Of a DNA stretch of 64,000 bases, positions 38,845 through 51,988 are shown one piece after another; position 1 is the first letter of the stretch, and every line of letters begins with the position of its first letter. This DNA comes from Pohlia nutans (Eukaryota > Streptophyta > Bryopsida > Bryales > Mniaceae). The stretch covers positions 38,486,372 through 38,550,371 of the forward strand of contig CM040089.1 in NCBI GenBank assembly GCA_022496805.1, given 5' to 3'. The translations under genes were made by a program, and so were the position numbers. The notes beneath the pieces are model-generated. The model saw only the letters and a list, made by a program, of their open reading frames with translations, had not been told where the DNA came from and made no database searches.

Positions 38845-38934
38845 ATGAAGAAGAGTATTGCTAGGGCTCATTTCATGAATGAGACGAGTTATGCTCTTAG
38901 GGTTAGAAATGTGATTAAGAAAGTGATTTGGTGA
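38845..38934 (+). other. Candidate 29-codon upstream ORF of VAC14
   Basis: An ATG at 38845 opens 29 codons ending in TGA at 38932-38934, 34 bp before the VAC14 start. It is a possible translational control element if it lies in the mature 5' UTR. An intron in the leader would remove it. Confidence 0.3.
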
Positions 38935-38968
38935 TTCCGGAGTCGTAGTAGGTAGGTTTTACGTGATC

Positions 38969-41900
38969 ATGGCCAAACTGGCGGATGGTATGCCGCTTCT
39001 TTCCGCCTCGACGCAGCGGACTTTGGCGGATAAATTGTACGAGAAGCGGAAGAATGCTGCCCGTGAGGTATGTGTGTGCTATCCCGATTTGGTTTCCAGA
39101 AAGCAGAGTACTATCAAATTTCGCTTTCTGTGATCGAGAGGATTTCGTATGGACAGAAGGTTTTTTTGCTGGTGGATCGTATATCGTCATTGCTTTGACG
39201 GGAAGCTGTTGTCTTAGAATTTCCGTGTTCTTACCTTTCGTTGAAGTACTGACCTAGTTGGAGACGCTGTTCCTTGTTTTAGGTTGCGTAACCGAAGGTG
39301 TTTCTGAATGCTTCGTATTCACGTTTAGACGTAACGCCTCATTTGTCGCAAAGATCTGATTAAAGTATTTTATGCCATTATGAGACCGTTCCCCTCTAGA
39401 GTCAGCATTCAGTTGAAATTTTCTAGATGCGATCTTAAACTCTCATCAAATGGTTGCAAATTATGTCCAGGCAGAACAGCTCATGATATGGTGTCATTAT
39501 TATCTAAATAGCAATAACGAAGGCTGTGACTGTTTTCATTCTACCGGTATATTAGAATCAAGGACGAGTCGCCATCTTTATATGTCGACGAAGGATTTGT
39601 TATCCTAGCTCATAGGTCAAATAAAATTCCCGTCCAATGATAGAGAATGAGGGGTTCATATTATACGATTATCCCTTTATCGTGCGCTTGGTGAGTAGTT
39701 CTAAGACGTGGCATGATTTCTTATGTATCTCAGTGCAAGATACAGTACTGATCGGGGCTTTTTTTTTGGTGGATGTAGGTGGAGGCAATAATCAGGGGGC
39801 TCGTAGTTCAGCAGGATCATGCGAGGATATCCAGTCTTATACATCTTCTTGTTCACGACTTTGCACTCTCTCCACAATCTAACCACCGTAAGGTACAGTT
39901 CTCGCTATTTTCCATCATGGCTAGCAGATTGCTGGTGACTTCTTCGCTTTGGCTCTCCGTTAGATTCCTGTATCTATCCTTTATGCTGGCGGTGAAAGGT
40001 GATAGAGAATAATTCGTTTTCTACTTTTCGATCAGGGGGGCTTGATTGGGCTTGCAGCTGCAACAATGGGTCTGGGAGCTGAGGCTGCTCAACATCTTGA
40101 GGTAAATTACTCCACTACTTCCTTCTATGGTAATAGCATAATGTGTCAGCAGGAATTATGCAATCTGTACATAGGCTTCGAGAAGCGGATTTTCTGCTGG
40201 AGATGTGGTTTTCATGCTTCTCATCGCATGTGGTGCTATGGGGTTTCAGAAAATCATTCCCCCAGTTTTGAACTCCTTCACAGACCAGGACAGTCGCGTC
40301 CGGTACTATTCTTGTGAAGCGCTGTATAACATAGCCAAGGTGGGTACTTTATCTTCACTTTATAATCTTGGAACATTATATTGACCTTTTGACTTCTTTA
40401 AGCATTTAGATAGAGTATCTAGGACATGTTTTTGCTGGCCACAAGGCAGAAACGTTGGATCGAATTATGTTTTTTTTTAAATTTCTTTAGTTAGTTCGTC
40501 ACTGATTCAAGAAGTTGAGATGTTTATTAGCTTAGGTTATCATGAAGGTCTACTACCGCAAGGCTTTTATGTTGCGTTTCTAAGGCCACGGGGATGCATG
40601 CAGGTCACACGAGGGGAGCTCGTGTTGTACTTCAATGACATCTTTGATGCACTCTGCAAGCTTTCAGCAGATTCCGAGCCCAGTGTGCAGCAGGCAGCCC
40701 ACCTCCTGGACCGTCTCGTAAAGGTCAGCTCACGGTTCATTGATATTTTTGAGTGTTGGCATGCTCAAGTAGCCTCCACATGCAGCAGATGCACTTGATT
40801 CTTTAGAATAAGGGGTTTCAGTGATACTTCTAGCTAAACACACTGTGGCATTGGAGCAGGACATCGTGACAGAGAGTGACCAATTCAGGTCAGATTTTAT
40901 ATGGCATTCTTTTGTGCTTCTGAAACTTGTTCTCTTTTCGGTTATGCTATGTGAAGGATCCTGAATCGGCTCCATGTTGTGTTGGTACGGGGTAAAGATA
41001 CTGAGCTTACTGTTTTTAATCTTCGTGTTGTTGGAATGTAGACTCTAAATGTTTTTTTTTTTTTTTTGGTTACAGCATTGAGGAGTTCATCCCGCTGTTG
41101 CGGGAGCGCATGAATGTGTTGAATCCTTTTGTTCGCCAATTTTTGGTGGGATGGATTACTGTTTTGGACAGTGTTCCTGACATCGACATGCTTGGATTTC
41201 TTCCAGACTTTCTTGATGGTGCGCGCAACACGATCAATTTTTTTCTTTCCTTCAAATTGCGTATGATCCGCTTAGCACTAGGTCGAAGTATCGTTATGTG
41301 ATATTTTAGAAGTTTATTTACAAGAAATTAAAAAAACCTCTTTTTCACTTTTGCTCCAGGTCCTACTTGGAATTCAGGGCTATTATTGTGCGACTTGTGA
41401 CACCTCTTGGTGATGACTAATTACGGCTTGCTCATTAGTAGTTTTGTAATGTGTTCACCCATGCAGTATTGGTCCAAATTATACAAGTGTCTTCTTGTTT
41501 TGGCTGCAGGATTGTTTAATATGCTTAGTGACAATAGTCATGAAATACGCCAACAAGCTGATTCTGCCCTTGCCGAGTTTCTTCAAGAGATCAAGAACGC
41601 TCCGGTACAACTTTAAATTTGTAGTGTCTAACGGTTTTGTGGAGCTTTATTTATTGGTTGCCTTTTTACCTCGTCCAATCATGTTTTAGGCTTTTACCAT
41701 TTCCGAATTGTAATTTCTGACTGACAATAGGTGTTCTGAGATTAGACTCTATTATTTCGATAGAGTATTGGAAAATCTAACTAATTATGTTTGCCGTTTT
41801 GTCTGCAACAGTCTGTCGATTATGGAAAGATGGCAGAAATTCTTGTGCAAAGGGCAGCATCTCCAGACGAATTTACACGGCTGACATCATTCACTTGGGT

Positions 41901-44900
41901 ATTTGTCGCTCTATTTTTTAAAATTTTAGTTGCCCGACAGTCTTTGCATTATGTGTAGAGGCTCCTTCGTATAGAGTATGGTAAGACTACGTTCTTGTTA
42001 TTTGCTTATTATATCCTACGTGTTTTGCAGCTGAATGAATTTGTGAAACTCTCTGGTGAGCAACTGGTGCCATATTATGCTGACATTTTGGGAGCCATCT
42101 TACCTGCCATTTCAGACAAGGAGGAAAAAATTCGAGTGGTTTGTTTCCTATACTTAGCTTTTCGTAGCAGGGCACAGTAGTATTGTACATTATTAAGTCA
42201 ATTTTATAACCTTGTCAAGGCTGGATGATACTTTTTCACTTGCGGTAGTAGTCTTTGTGTTGGAATAGCAAGACCTTTCATCTGTTCTTGCTGTCATCAA
42301 TTGGTGCCTATGTTGAAGACTTTGCCAAAATTTTCACACTTTAGGGCTTATATGTTCGGGTCATTTTGTATGCTGTGTACAGGTCGCTAGAGAGACTAAT
42401 GAGGAGCTCCGAAATATAAAGGCTGAACCAGCTGACGGATTCGACATTGGCCCAGTTCTTGTTATTGCAAGAAGGTAGAAATTGGACTTCTTCATTGGGT
42501 TCACCAAGCTTATTATAGAAATCCAAGCTAGCAATTGAGGTTTATACAAATTTGATTCGTTTTTCTCATTTAGAAACGCCACCGACTTTTAGAAAGGTTC
42601 TTCCCACTAATTGATGTGTTATTTGAGTGAACTTTCCCTTTCCCTTGGTCATGCTTTATCCACGTAATGCTTGTCAAGTGGCACCAAGTATCTGTCGCTG
42701 TGTTGTAGCCAAGAAGCGCTTATAGTAAAATAGGTTATTCAGCTATTCGGAGTCCAGATTGTGGAGGTGTTTCTAAGAACTTTAAAAGCGTTACTGATGG
42801 AAATTTCGCGTTGCAGGGAACTGGGAAGTGATTGGGAGGCTACGCGGCTGGAAGCTTTGCGTTGGATTGCACTTCTTTTGGACAGGCATCGAACTGAGGT
42901 CTTACTTCTACTTAGCATTGTTGTTTGTATCTGGTGTGAAATGAATTTCCATTATTGCTTATAAGCATAAAATCCTTGTTATCATCTTCTATGTTCGTCG
43001 CAAGCAGCGAGGCATGTCGGTGACATCTTATGGGCTGGGGCTGCAGGTGCTCTCGTTTTTGGATGACATATTTCCTGCGCTGCTCTCGTCTTTGTCAGAC
43101 ACTTCCGATGAAGTGGGTCCTCCAAACCTCAGCACCTCTTTTTTCAACAACAAGAAGTTAAAAGAATGAGTGAATTTTATTTTCATGCACTTGATTGCCA
43201 ACCTAATTTCTCAAGATTTTTGTTATATCCCTAGTCCGATTGAGGTAACTGGTATTATTGAGTGTGATCTGTACTTTCAAAGCATTTTAATTATTTGTGA
43301 GGAGACTAAATTGCATCTTTTTTACATCTTTTGCAGTGGGTGACTAAATTGCCAGACTGACCGATGGAAAAATGGCTTACTAATAGTGACTGCTCTGGGC
43401 TCTGAATGATATTTGCAGGTAGTCTGTCTTGTCTTGGAGGTTCAAGCCTGTATTGCTGGAGATGCTCAACACTTCCACCGGCTCATGGTCTTTCTTGTTC
43501 ACAAGTTCAAGATTGAGCAGACACTTCTCGAAAAGTAAATACTCTCATTCGTTTACCCATGAGTAATGAAATAAATAAGTTTAGCTCACGACTATGGTTA
43601 TTATCACTGTTATATTGGTCTGTGTAGTGTCTTTGTATGGGTTTAGTTTTTTCTGGAAATTTTATTGTTATTATGCTTACATGAGCATATAGCTGTGCTA
43701 GCTGTAGATGCCATGCGGTATTGAAAATTTTCTATTAGCAATCAAATTTTGTAAATGAGCTATCAAATTTTTTCTATGTAACTTACATGCGAAAACAAAA
43801 CTTTTACAACATATGAAAAGCACTTATATTTCTACGCATATAATCATCGTGAAGGTCGACATGAAGAGCAGAATGAAGCTCCTCACATTCATACACTAAC
43901 ATTAGGCATTAATGACTTGCATTGCAACTACTAACTTTGCTGTGCTTGTGGGTTTGTTTGAATATAGAAGAGGAACACTAGCATTGCGGCGTTTGTGTAC
44001 TCTCTTGGATGCAGAGAGAGTGTATAGAGAATTAGCAACCATTTTTGAACAGGAGACTGACCTGGAGTTTGCCACCATTATGGTGCAGGTTGGTTCTACT
44101 ACGACATGACCCTTCCTTTAAACTAGGTTGCAGGTAGCTTATCAGAAAGATCCGAGATTTCATAACACTTATCCAACTTTCAGGACTCTGTTGAAATTTA
44201 CTTTCTGATTTCAATGGTCCTTTTGTAGCAGGTAATTACGTTCTATTAATCCTCATCTGGCTCGTTTGATGTATTTTTGCAAGTGCAGGCATTAAATTTG
44301 ATACTGCTCACTGCACCAGAGCTGGCAGAAATGAGATCACTTTTGAAGCAGTCTTTGCTAAATCCAGCGGGTAGAGATCTTTTCGTCTCCTTGTCTGCTT
44401 CATGGTGCCACTCACCAATCGCCACTGTTAGCCTTTGCTTACTAGCACAGGTGAAGCTCTATGCCTTGAAATGTTTGCTAGACTTGTGGTAAATGATACG
44501 ACTGATTGAATTGAATTTTTGTGCAAAATGATGGGCACATTACTGATTATTCTTTGCGATTTCTTCCTTCTAAGAATAATGCTTCGTTATGGGATCTTTG
44601 GACTGAGAGTGGGATCTCCCATATGCAGGCATATCATCACGCAAGTTCCGTTATCCAAGCACTTGGGGAGTCTGACATTAATGTCAACTTACTTGTGCAA
44701 GTTGATAAGCTTGTTCGACTATTGGAAACCCCTACTTTTGCCTACTTGAGATTACAGGTGATGCAAATGACAGCGTTATATTTGTTAATACCCTTTTATT
44801 GTATTCCTTTAGTTGTCCTCTATTGGAATAAATTAATTGGAATGTTCAATTCAACATAAAGACTGATTGTTGCTCAATCAACGCCTTTGTTGATGTTAGC

Positions 44901-45878
44901 TGTTTATTTTTGAACGTATGGATTTCCAATTAGTGTCATTTATTTTAATGGCAGCTTAGTGTTTACTTGGAATGTAGTAGAAAACAGCATTCTGTATTTT
45001 GATGAGTTCAATGTTGAATCTAAGTTGAAAGAAACGGTTGGGTATTGCTATGATGGTACAGTTATTGGAGCCAGGTCGGTACCCAAGTTTGCTCAAGACC
45101 TTGTATGGCCTTCTCATGCTTCTTCCACAGGTATGCCATTAGTATATTCTCTTAATTTTTTTTCCACTTTTATTACATGTTCATAATTGGCTCAAGCGCA
45201 CCTGTAGCTCTTTATCTGATGACATTCTTCCATTTGCAGCAAAGTGCTGCATTCAAAATACTGCGTACAAGATTGAAGACGGTGCCGTCGCAGACCTTTA
45301 TGCACATTCAGTCCTCTCTCCCTCCCAGTGAGTTTCCTGGGCTCTCTGCGATAAGGAGAACGGCTTCTACAGGGGGATCATATTCGCAAATGCTATCTCA
45401 CATCCCTACTTTACAAGCCTCATCCACTGTAAGCGAGGATGGTGAGAGGAGTTCTGACAGCATCAACGGCCCACTGGGCATCAACTTCGCAGCGCAGTTG
45501 AAGCAGTTTGAGTACATGCAGCACCAGCATCATTTGTACCAAAGTCAAAACAAACCCCCCCGGCGAATTCTTACACCTCCATCACCTCAGGTATGTTGTC
45601 TGCCAGGAATTAACATTGGATACATAAGAATTTCACTACAATGGAAATTTTAGTCGTCTGCATAAACAGAGGACATGTGAACTTCTGAAATGAAGGTTTT
45701 CGTTTACAGATTGAAGCACACGATTGACGAAGACTCGCAAACTAAGTTTCTTTTGGTCCTTGTCTTCCAGAATGGACACTATCCTCCAAGAACTTCAGAT
45801 GATGTGGCAGATTCAATAAGGAGAACAAGGGCTGCTTCACAGGTGCGGATGCCACAGCGATCATCATGGCGAAGCTAG
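38969..45878 (+). CDS. VAC14: VAC14, scaffold of the PIKfyve/FAB1 complex
   Basis: HEAT-repeat scaffold that holds the FAB1/PIKfyve kinase and the FIG4/SAC phosphatase on endosome and vacuole membranes, so controlling PI(3,5)P2. Twenty exons join in frame: 38969-39067, 39779-39892, 40036-40101, 40250-40339, 40604-40723, 40860-40888, 41076-41218, 41510-41604, 41812-41898, 42031-42138, 42383-42474, 42817-42898, 43047-43112, 43419-43534, 43968-44088, 44289-44450, 44629-44757, 45062-45130, 45240-45590, 45771-45878, giving 748 aa. The Fab1-binding region is at about 72-165 (IGLAAATMGLG, DSRVRYYSCEALYNIAK). HEAT repeats follow (EIRQQADSALAEFLQEIK, ISDKEEKIRVVARETNEEL). The Fig4-binding region is at about 477-610 (GRDLFVSLSASWCHSPIATV, AFKILRTRLKTVP). 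The tail from residue 615 is Ser/Pro-rich and low in complexity. The start MAKLADGMPLLSA is the plant N-terminus. No MITE is recognised in its introns. Confidence 0.95.
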
Positions 45879-46644
45879 TACTATAGCCCAAACTATATTC
45901 CGATCACATGTGCTATAGATAGGTCATAATCAGGGTCTTACGTGATTCTTTTCTGTACGATTTGTTTGTATAGTACCGGTTAGTTATGTCTCCATATTGG
46001 GTCATGTACAAGTCATACGATTGTTTTTGTGGCGTAGTGTAAGGTTGTCATCTGGGTGCACCACAGCCCCACTCAGGCAAACGGTATTTGAGAGTGGATA
46101 AACAGCAAGGTTACAGTGGTGTCGATGTTGGAGGGGTTACCTTATAGTTCCCCCAGGCTCTAGGTGTTGTATAGTTCACAGAGGGATTTTTTTTAACAAA
46201 GTTTTGAGGTATTCTCTCAAATTTCTCAATTCAGATGAGCTATTTTGTTAGCTTGCGGGTAATACAATTGACAAATATTGTCATTTTTATTGCCACCAGG
46301 GCTGATGGGTGTTGTCTGATTATTGTGCTATCAGTTTGTAACGCATTGACTCTTGGTTTGTGTCAAGGTTACTACTGCCGTTTGGAACTTGCTAGTACTG
46401 AAGCTTGTTGCTTGCTGGATTAAAACTTGAATGTTTATAGAGGCCGATTGAAGCACCGAAAAATAAACCTGGAGAGCTTGATACAATTGGATTCCATACT
46501 GCAAGGATAACTCTATTATCAAAGTTTTGGGTTCAGGGTACCATAGATCCCCGCATGACAAAATAATTCTTTTTTACCGCAGAAGAATACAATCTGGTAG
46601 TTCATCTATCTATGCCTCAAGGGCATGGGTAAGGGCATGGGTGG
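45879..46644. other. VAC14 3' flank
   Basis: Presumed 3' UTR and intergenic DNA. No gene recognised. Confidence 0.5.
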
Positions 46645-46957
46645 TACACTGAAATGGCGTATTTAGTGTCCAGATAAAATTGACCACAATTCATTCATAG
46701 GTGAAGAGAAATAGTGTCCCTTGACATTACATAGGAGTTTGTCATTTGTTATTCCCACTTTCATTGAGAGTATCATGTTCTTTCCAAGCAATGAGAGTGA
46801 CATGAGGTGGCATGCCATATTTATTATAAAGTTGCCATATGTCATTGGAACACTACATTCATTTTTTTCTTACAAGGACACAATATTTCCCTAAAATTAA
46901 ACAGTGTCCGGATTTGAGAAATAATGTCCCGGACACTAAATACGCCATTCAATGTAG
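46645..46957. mobile_element. MITE, family J, copy 2 (inverted)
   Basis: About 313 bp, the inverted counterpart of 36793-37113. The left end is TACACTGAAATGGCGTATTT and the right end CGCCATTCAATGTA. Internal blocks such as GGTGAAGAGAAATAGTGTCC match the complement of copy 1. Confidence 0.75.
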
Positions 46958-47281
46958 TGTTGTATCAAGTTATGATGGTAGTGTAAAATGTCTAAATAAT
47001 GGATTGATGGAATTTGTATGCACTGATTGTACATAATTCAAAAAATGGATGCTTGGGCAGTTAACCCTTAAACGTCAAGAGGGTCTTTGGAGGGCAGTCC
47101 AAGGAGCATTTTCAAAAGTCTACAGTAGCTGGAAAGAAAAAAGAAAAAAGAAAAATGACCAGCCTACCTCCTGCGCTAGCCAACGTTTTTGCTATTTTTT
47201 AAATAAAAGAGATGTTTCAACTCTCTCCACAACTGCTGCCCGATTATAGTTCTCCCCTTTCCTCAATTCTTCATTTGATTG

Positions 47282-47553
47282 TGTTGAAGATAAAGATCAG
47301 TCAAGGATCTTCGTCCTTTAACATTCCAGTACTTACGGTTAGTATTAGTTACTGCAGTACTAGCTTAGTGTACTAGACTAGTGTAATTAGCAATAGTTAA
47401 TCCACGTAGTGGAGTTAACTCTCTTGGCAATTGTACATTCCCAATTTAAGATGACCAGTAGTGGAGTTGTTACCCAAGCAGGTATAAGACATCTAGGGTC
47501 AGATTTTGTTTTTATCTATCATAGGTTATCTAATTGTGACTCGATTTTCTACA
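47282..47553 (+). repeat. Probable 5' LTR of the Ty1/copia element
   Basis: It starts TGTTGAAGATAAAGATCAG, a tip common in copia LTRs, and ends TTCTACA. It is followed directly by TAGTATCAGAACCC, one or two changes from the usual copia primer-binding site complementary to initiator Met tRNA (TGGTATCAGAGC). No 3' LTR was found, so the borders rest on these motifs alone. Confidence 0.5.
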
Positions 47554-47717
47554 TAGTATCAGAACCCGGTGTTGTTGAGTTGCTTTCACTTATTGTTTGT
47601 CTGCAGAATAGTATTGACTATTGCAGGGTAGTGCTAACTATAGCAGGACAGTGCAAAAGTTGCAGGATTAGATCGTTGAGATAGACAAGGGTAGGAAGAG
47701 AACCTATCTAGGCCAAC

Positions 47718-48477
47718 ATGGCATTCATGGACACCTCCATAGAAGATGCCTCCAAGTTGGAAGGAAACCCAAACTATAGTGTTTGGAGTTTCAAAATGAA
47801 GAACATGTTGACCAGAAAGGACACCTGGAAACTAGTAGAACCTCCAGCAAGAACCATAAGCAAGAACCATAGCTCCTACAAATCCAGCAAATATAGTTGC
47901 ATTTCAAATCCAAAAAGGCAAGGCCTTTACTATGATAGCACTCTCAGTCAGGGATAATGTGATTCCCTACATAGCTAACATCACAGAGCCAGATGAGTGT
48001 TGGGCCCTACTGAAAAACCTGTATGCAAGCAAAATCAACAGTAGAAAACTAATGCTCATGAGGAGATTGACTAACTTGAAAATGGAAAAAGGGACCTCTA
48101 TGTCATTGTTTTTGCAGAGCTTGAAAGAGCTTCTGAATGAGTTTTCCTGCATAGGCGAAATCATACGTGACTGTGAAGTTGTTGAACAAGTTCTCATGGC
48201 ATTCCCAGAGAGCCTTGAAGGGCTGGTTAACACCCTCATGTACCGCCCATCACTGCCGTCGGTATCAGAATTGACAGTAATTCTCATGCAGGACGACCAA
48301 TGGAGAGAGATCAAGGGAAAAAAAAGTGACGGAGAAGTGCTCATAATCAGAGGAGGAAGCTAAAAGCATCTGACTCAACGCAAGGACGGAGGGCACAAGA
48401 ACATCAAGAAGGTCGGAGGCGAATGCCATTATTGCGGCAATTGAGAGCATTGGATGAGGACTTGCCCGAAATTGGCT
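47718..48477 (+). pseudogene. copia gag with UBN2-type domain and zinc knuckle (decayed)
   Basis: ATG at 47718 opens a gag start with LEGNPNYSVWSFKMKNML. The frame then shifts and continues at 47932-48363 with the UBN2 pattern (ECWALLKNLYAS, LMLMRRLTNLKMEKGTSM, VVEQVLMAFPESLEGLV). A CCHC knuckle CHYCGN(stop)EHWMRTC lies at 48424-48465 with a TGA inside it. The gag packages RNA in the virus-like particle; at least one frameshift and two stops break it here. Confidence 0.85.
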
Positions 48478-48911
48478 ACCGGATTGAAGAAAATGAAGGC
48501 GGACAGGTTGGAGCGCTCAGCCGTAAACCAAACTGTCAACCTCATCGACAACTTCGGCGACGACAACAACGATTTAGATTCTGAAGAAGAGATCGACCCA
48601 GACGCCGATCAAGCTGTCAACATCATGGAAATCAACCTGGCCGACCACCGCAAGGTCTCACCAATTGAAGATTGGTACATTGACAGCGGCGCAACAAAGC
48701 ACATGACCGGCCAGAAAGACTCACTCACAATGTTAGGACGAGACAATCGCTCCAAGATCAATACAACTGGCGGATAAACATTGTATGTAGAAGGAAAAGG
48801 AAACGTGGAAATTTCTACGGATTCCGGGGGAATAAAATTTGAAAATGTTCTGTATGTTCCGGGTATCACCAAAAATTTGCTATCAGTGGGCACCATAACT
48901 GCCTTTTAAAA
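48454..48911 (+). pseudogene. copia aspartic protease region (decayed)
   Basis: It continues from the zinc knuckle. The active-site motif is WYIDSGATKHMTG (about 48674-48712), followed after a stop at 48775-48777 by LYVEGKGNVEIST and ENVLYVPGITKNLLSVG, which are standard copia protease-to-integrase linker blocks. Confidence 0.85.
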
Positions 48912-48917
48912 AAACGC

Positions 48918-50248
48918 ATGGTCCTATTTGACTCTGACAAAATATGGATACTTAGAGACTTTCCTCTATGTAGCAATCACCAAATAGTAGCAATGGGTCA
49001 TAGAAATAGGAAAAACGGTCTACATAGATTTAGACCACCAGAGAATACAGTAAATCTTGCCACCTCGAATGTAGATCCAAGAACTCAAGATGACTTGCAA
49101 CTCTGGCACCGCAGACTGGGACATCCTAACCTTAGGATCATTATCACCATGCAATAAAGTCCAAGGTGATTGGACTCCCACCACTGAGTCACTCCCAGCT
49201 TTCCATGAATGCATGTCTTGTCTGCCACTTCAAAAAAAGTGTTGTGTCAGGTGCCTGCCACTGCCAGCTACAGGACTGTTAGTTCCACTGCCAACTGGAG
49301 CACCGTTAGTCCCACTACCACAAAGCCCGAAAGCCCAACCATCTATAACTGCCGCAATAACCAGCGCAGGAAGCAATGAATTCAATGGAGCAAGACGAGC
49401 TTCCCAACTCTAGCATTGGTGCATTCATACCTCTGTGGACCACTAGCAAAACCGTCTCCATCAGGATCAAGGTACATTCTCACTGTAACAAACGACTACA
49501 ATAGATTTACATGGATTTACTTTCTAAAGAAGAAAAGTGACACTCTATCCAAGTTCCAATACTTCATGTCCATAGTAGAATTGCAAACTTCATTCAAAAT
49601 CAAAGCGATTCGCTTAGATAGGGGAGGTGAATACATTGCCAAAGAATTTGTCAAATTTTGTGAAGACTCAGGCATAGTGAGACAATTCACTCAATCCTAC
49701 ATACCACACCAAAATGGCATAGCTGAATGTAAGAATCGAAGCTTGCTTGAAAAGCCAGAAGCATGGCATATGAGAGCAACGTCCCTGCTCATTTGTGGAC
49801 AAAAGCTATGTCAACTGCGAACTACATGATAAACCGGACTTCTACAAGTGTCAATAGAGGCGACACGCCCTACGAACGGCTCACAAGTTCGAAACCTTCA
49901 ATCTCTCACCTTAGAGTTTTTGGTTGTTGCACATTTGTGTTGGACACCACACCGTCTAGGAAAAAGTGGTCTCCCAGAGCTGTTGAATGCATATTTTTGG
50001 GCTACGATCTAGAATCCAAAGGCTTCAGGAACTACCACCGCAACACCATGAAGATTGTGATATCCAAGGACGTTACGTTCGATGAAGCTTGCTATCCACT
50101 GGCCACCAATTCCGCGGAAAGAGCTGCAACTCCAGACTCCCAAGACTGGCCTCTGCAAGACATCACTGACACCTCGTCACTATTGACCACAAGCCCAACT
50201 TCAAATTCACTGCCGCAACAAATCACACCAATTCACTCTCGAACCTAG
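48918..50248 (+). pseudogene. copia GAG-pre-integrase and integrase (decayed)
   Basis: The zinc-binding lead-in LWHRRLGHPNL is at about 49102-49134. After a disrupted stretch (49135-49410) the integrase core follows. The first catalytic Asp is replaced: the block reads VHSYLCGPL where the family has Asp at Tyr. The second is kept in IRLDRGGEY and the Glu in NGIAECKNRS. A frameshift near 49763-49829 moves to the frame that carries the copia C-terminal block (HLRVFGCCTFV, RAVECIFLGYD). Confidence 0.85.
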
Positions 50249-50378
50249 GAAGGTCATGACAATGACCCGCACTTGCTACCAGCACCTGACAACCAAGGAG
50301 ACCAACCCTAGCCTCAACCTGACCAATGAGAGAAGCCACACTGTTTTGAAGTCCACCAAGACCAATCTCTCTAGGTAC

Positions 50379-50819
50379 TGAAATGCATGTAAAATTTCCA
50401 AAGCACACTTGCTCCGTACTCTCTGAATACGAAACTCTGATACTCCCGATACAACTCCTTAGCAGATAGACAATTGCAAGTAAATTCACCACTTTATTCA
50501 TATCAAAGAGCGAGTACAGAAGAAGAGCTCAGGCATATCTCCATAACTGAGAGGCTGTCCACTCCACAAGAAGAGAAAAAGAGAACCGAGAAAGAGAGGG
50601 ATCCCAAACAAGGCGCGAGGGGCCTATTTATTCTGCCAAAAACAAGTTCTTGGCGTGACAGGTGGTTACTTTGCTTACGGTTTTCGGCCACGGGTCCAAG
50701 ATCAGTCCGACCTTAAACCGTGGTATTGAAGAGAGAAGGAAAGGAACACTGAATGAACAAATAAAAGGTGAAAAACAGCGGGAGGATAAAAAGAAGGAAA
50801 GAAAAAGCTAGTGATATCA
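50379..50819 (-). repeat. 3' LTR of the Ty3 element
   Basis: Read on the minus strand it starts TGATATCACTAGC directly after a purine-rich tract (AGGGAGGAGA) and ends ACATGCATTTCA at 50379, 441 bp in all. A polyadenylation signal AATAAA occurs in it (GATATGAATAAAGTGG). The end-proximal 224 bp are repeated, inverted, at 58113-58336. Confidence 0.7.
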
Positions 50820-50856
50820 TCTCCTCCCTAGGTTTCGATCACGCTAACCAGCGTGA

Positions 50857-51988
50857 CTAAACCTGAAGATGTTCCAAATGTTTGTATGCTTTAAGCTTTG
50901 CTCCATTGTAGGTTTTGGTGATGATGCGGCCGTCGGGGGTGCTCAGTTTGTAAGTGCCGTTGTTAAACTGACGATGTATGAGTGTATGACGAACGGGCCC
51001 TTCCATTTTGGGCGGAATTTTTGACCATGTTGTTTCTGCAACCAACTATCCACAAGCATTACGAGGCTTCCGGCAGGGTACGAAGTCACTTTTCCTTGTG
51101 CATCATGCCGTTCCTTGCGTCGGTGCTGCATGACTTCGACGTTCCACAACGCTCTTCTTCTGGTTTCGTCTAACCGTTCGAGTTCCAGCAAACGAGCTTC
51201 CAAGGACTCGACGTCCCCAAGTCCATGGTGCACAGCTAGTCGTAGAGAGGGGACTTTAAGTTCGATCGGTACAACAGCCTCAAATCCAAACACAAGCTGG
51301 AAGGGGGTGTAACTTGTGGTGAATTTGTAAGCGGTGCGGTACGCCCACAACGCCTCCCCGATGTGGTTGTCCCAGGTATTGCGCTTGTCCAGGATAACTT
51401 TGGCGATGATGCCTGTGAGAATTCCATTCGTTTTTTCGACCATTCCATTTGCCTGCGGGTAGTAAAGTGTCACCCTCCGATGCTTGACAGATAGTTTACT
51501 CAATAGTTTGGTTACCACTCCGCTCGTGAAATGGGACCCCTGGTCGGTGATGACTTCTAGGGGGCACTCGTATCGGCAAATCACCTGGTTGTATAAGAAA
51601 TCGGCAGCTACGTCCTGCGTGCATTTTCTCACCGCTGCAGCCTCCGACCACTTGGTCAAATAGTCAGTCGCCACTATCAAGTATTCGTTGCGCTTAGTTG
51701 TCTTGGGTAATGCTCCGACGAAATCTAGTCCCCATTTTTTGAATGCACCTGTTGGGAAGATGGGGTGTAGCTCTGTGTGGGCGAAAGCGCGTCTTCCGTA
51801 AGCTTGGCAGGTAGGACAACTCTGACAATATTTAGCGCTGTCTTTGAATAGACTCGGCCAAAAATATCCCGCCGTAAGGATTTTACGAGCGGTGGAATTT
51901 GCAGCAAAATGGCTGCCGCATACGCTTTCGTGGCATTGCGGCAAGATGAGCCTGGCTTCCTCTCGAGTGACTGCTCGCTTGTGAACAC
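50857..51988 (-). pseudogene. Ty3 integrase (frame-shifted)
   Basis: The zinc-binding lead (ILTAGYFWPSLFKD, YCQSCPTCQAYGR) is followed by the catalytic core, with Asp in WGLDFVGALP, Asp in VITDQGSHFTSG and Glu in NGMVEKTNG. The C-terminal part reads WAYRTAYKFTTSYTPFQLVFG. The main frame is 51944-50943. Short frames at both ends (51988-51725, 51045-50857) carry the start and the tail, so at least two shifts are present. Confidence 0.88.

Larger units (their letters stand above)
47282..50378 (+). mobile_element. Ty1/copia retrotransposon, left part (LTR, gag, protease, integrase)
   Basis: The domain order LTR - gag - zinc knuckle - protease - integrase is that of Ty1/copia. It breaks off after the integrase at 50378, where a Ty3 element is inserted, and resumes with reverse transcriptase at 58341. 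Stops and frameshifts throughout make it non-autonomous. Confidence 0.85.

Noticed and set aside
47061..47085. TTAACCCTTAAACGTCAAG tip as a further piggyBac end
   Set aside because: No partner end found; it could be a solo remnant or chance.
50223..50501. 92-codon minus ORF and its near-identical partner at 58214 as a conserved protein
   Set aside because: Both are readings of the inverted LTR copies, not a gene.
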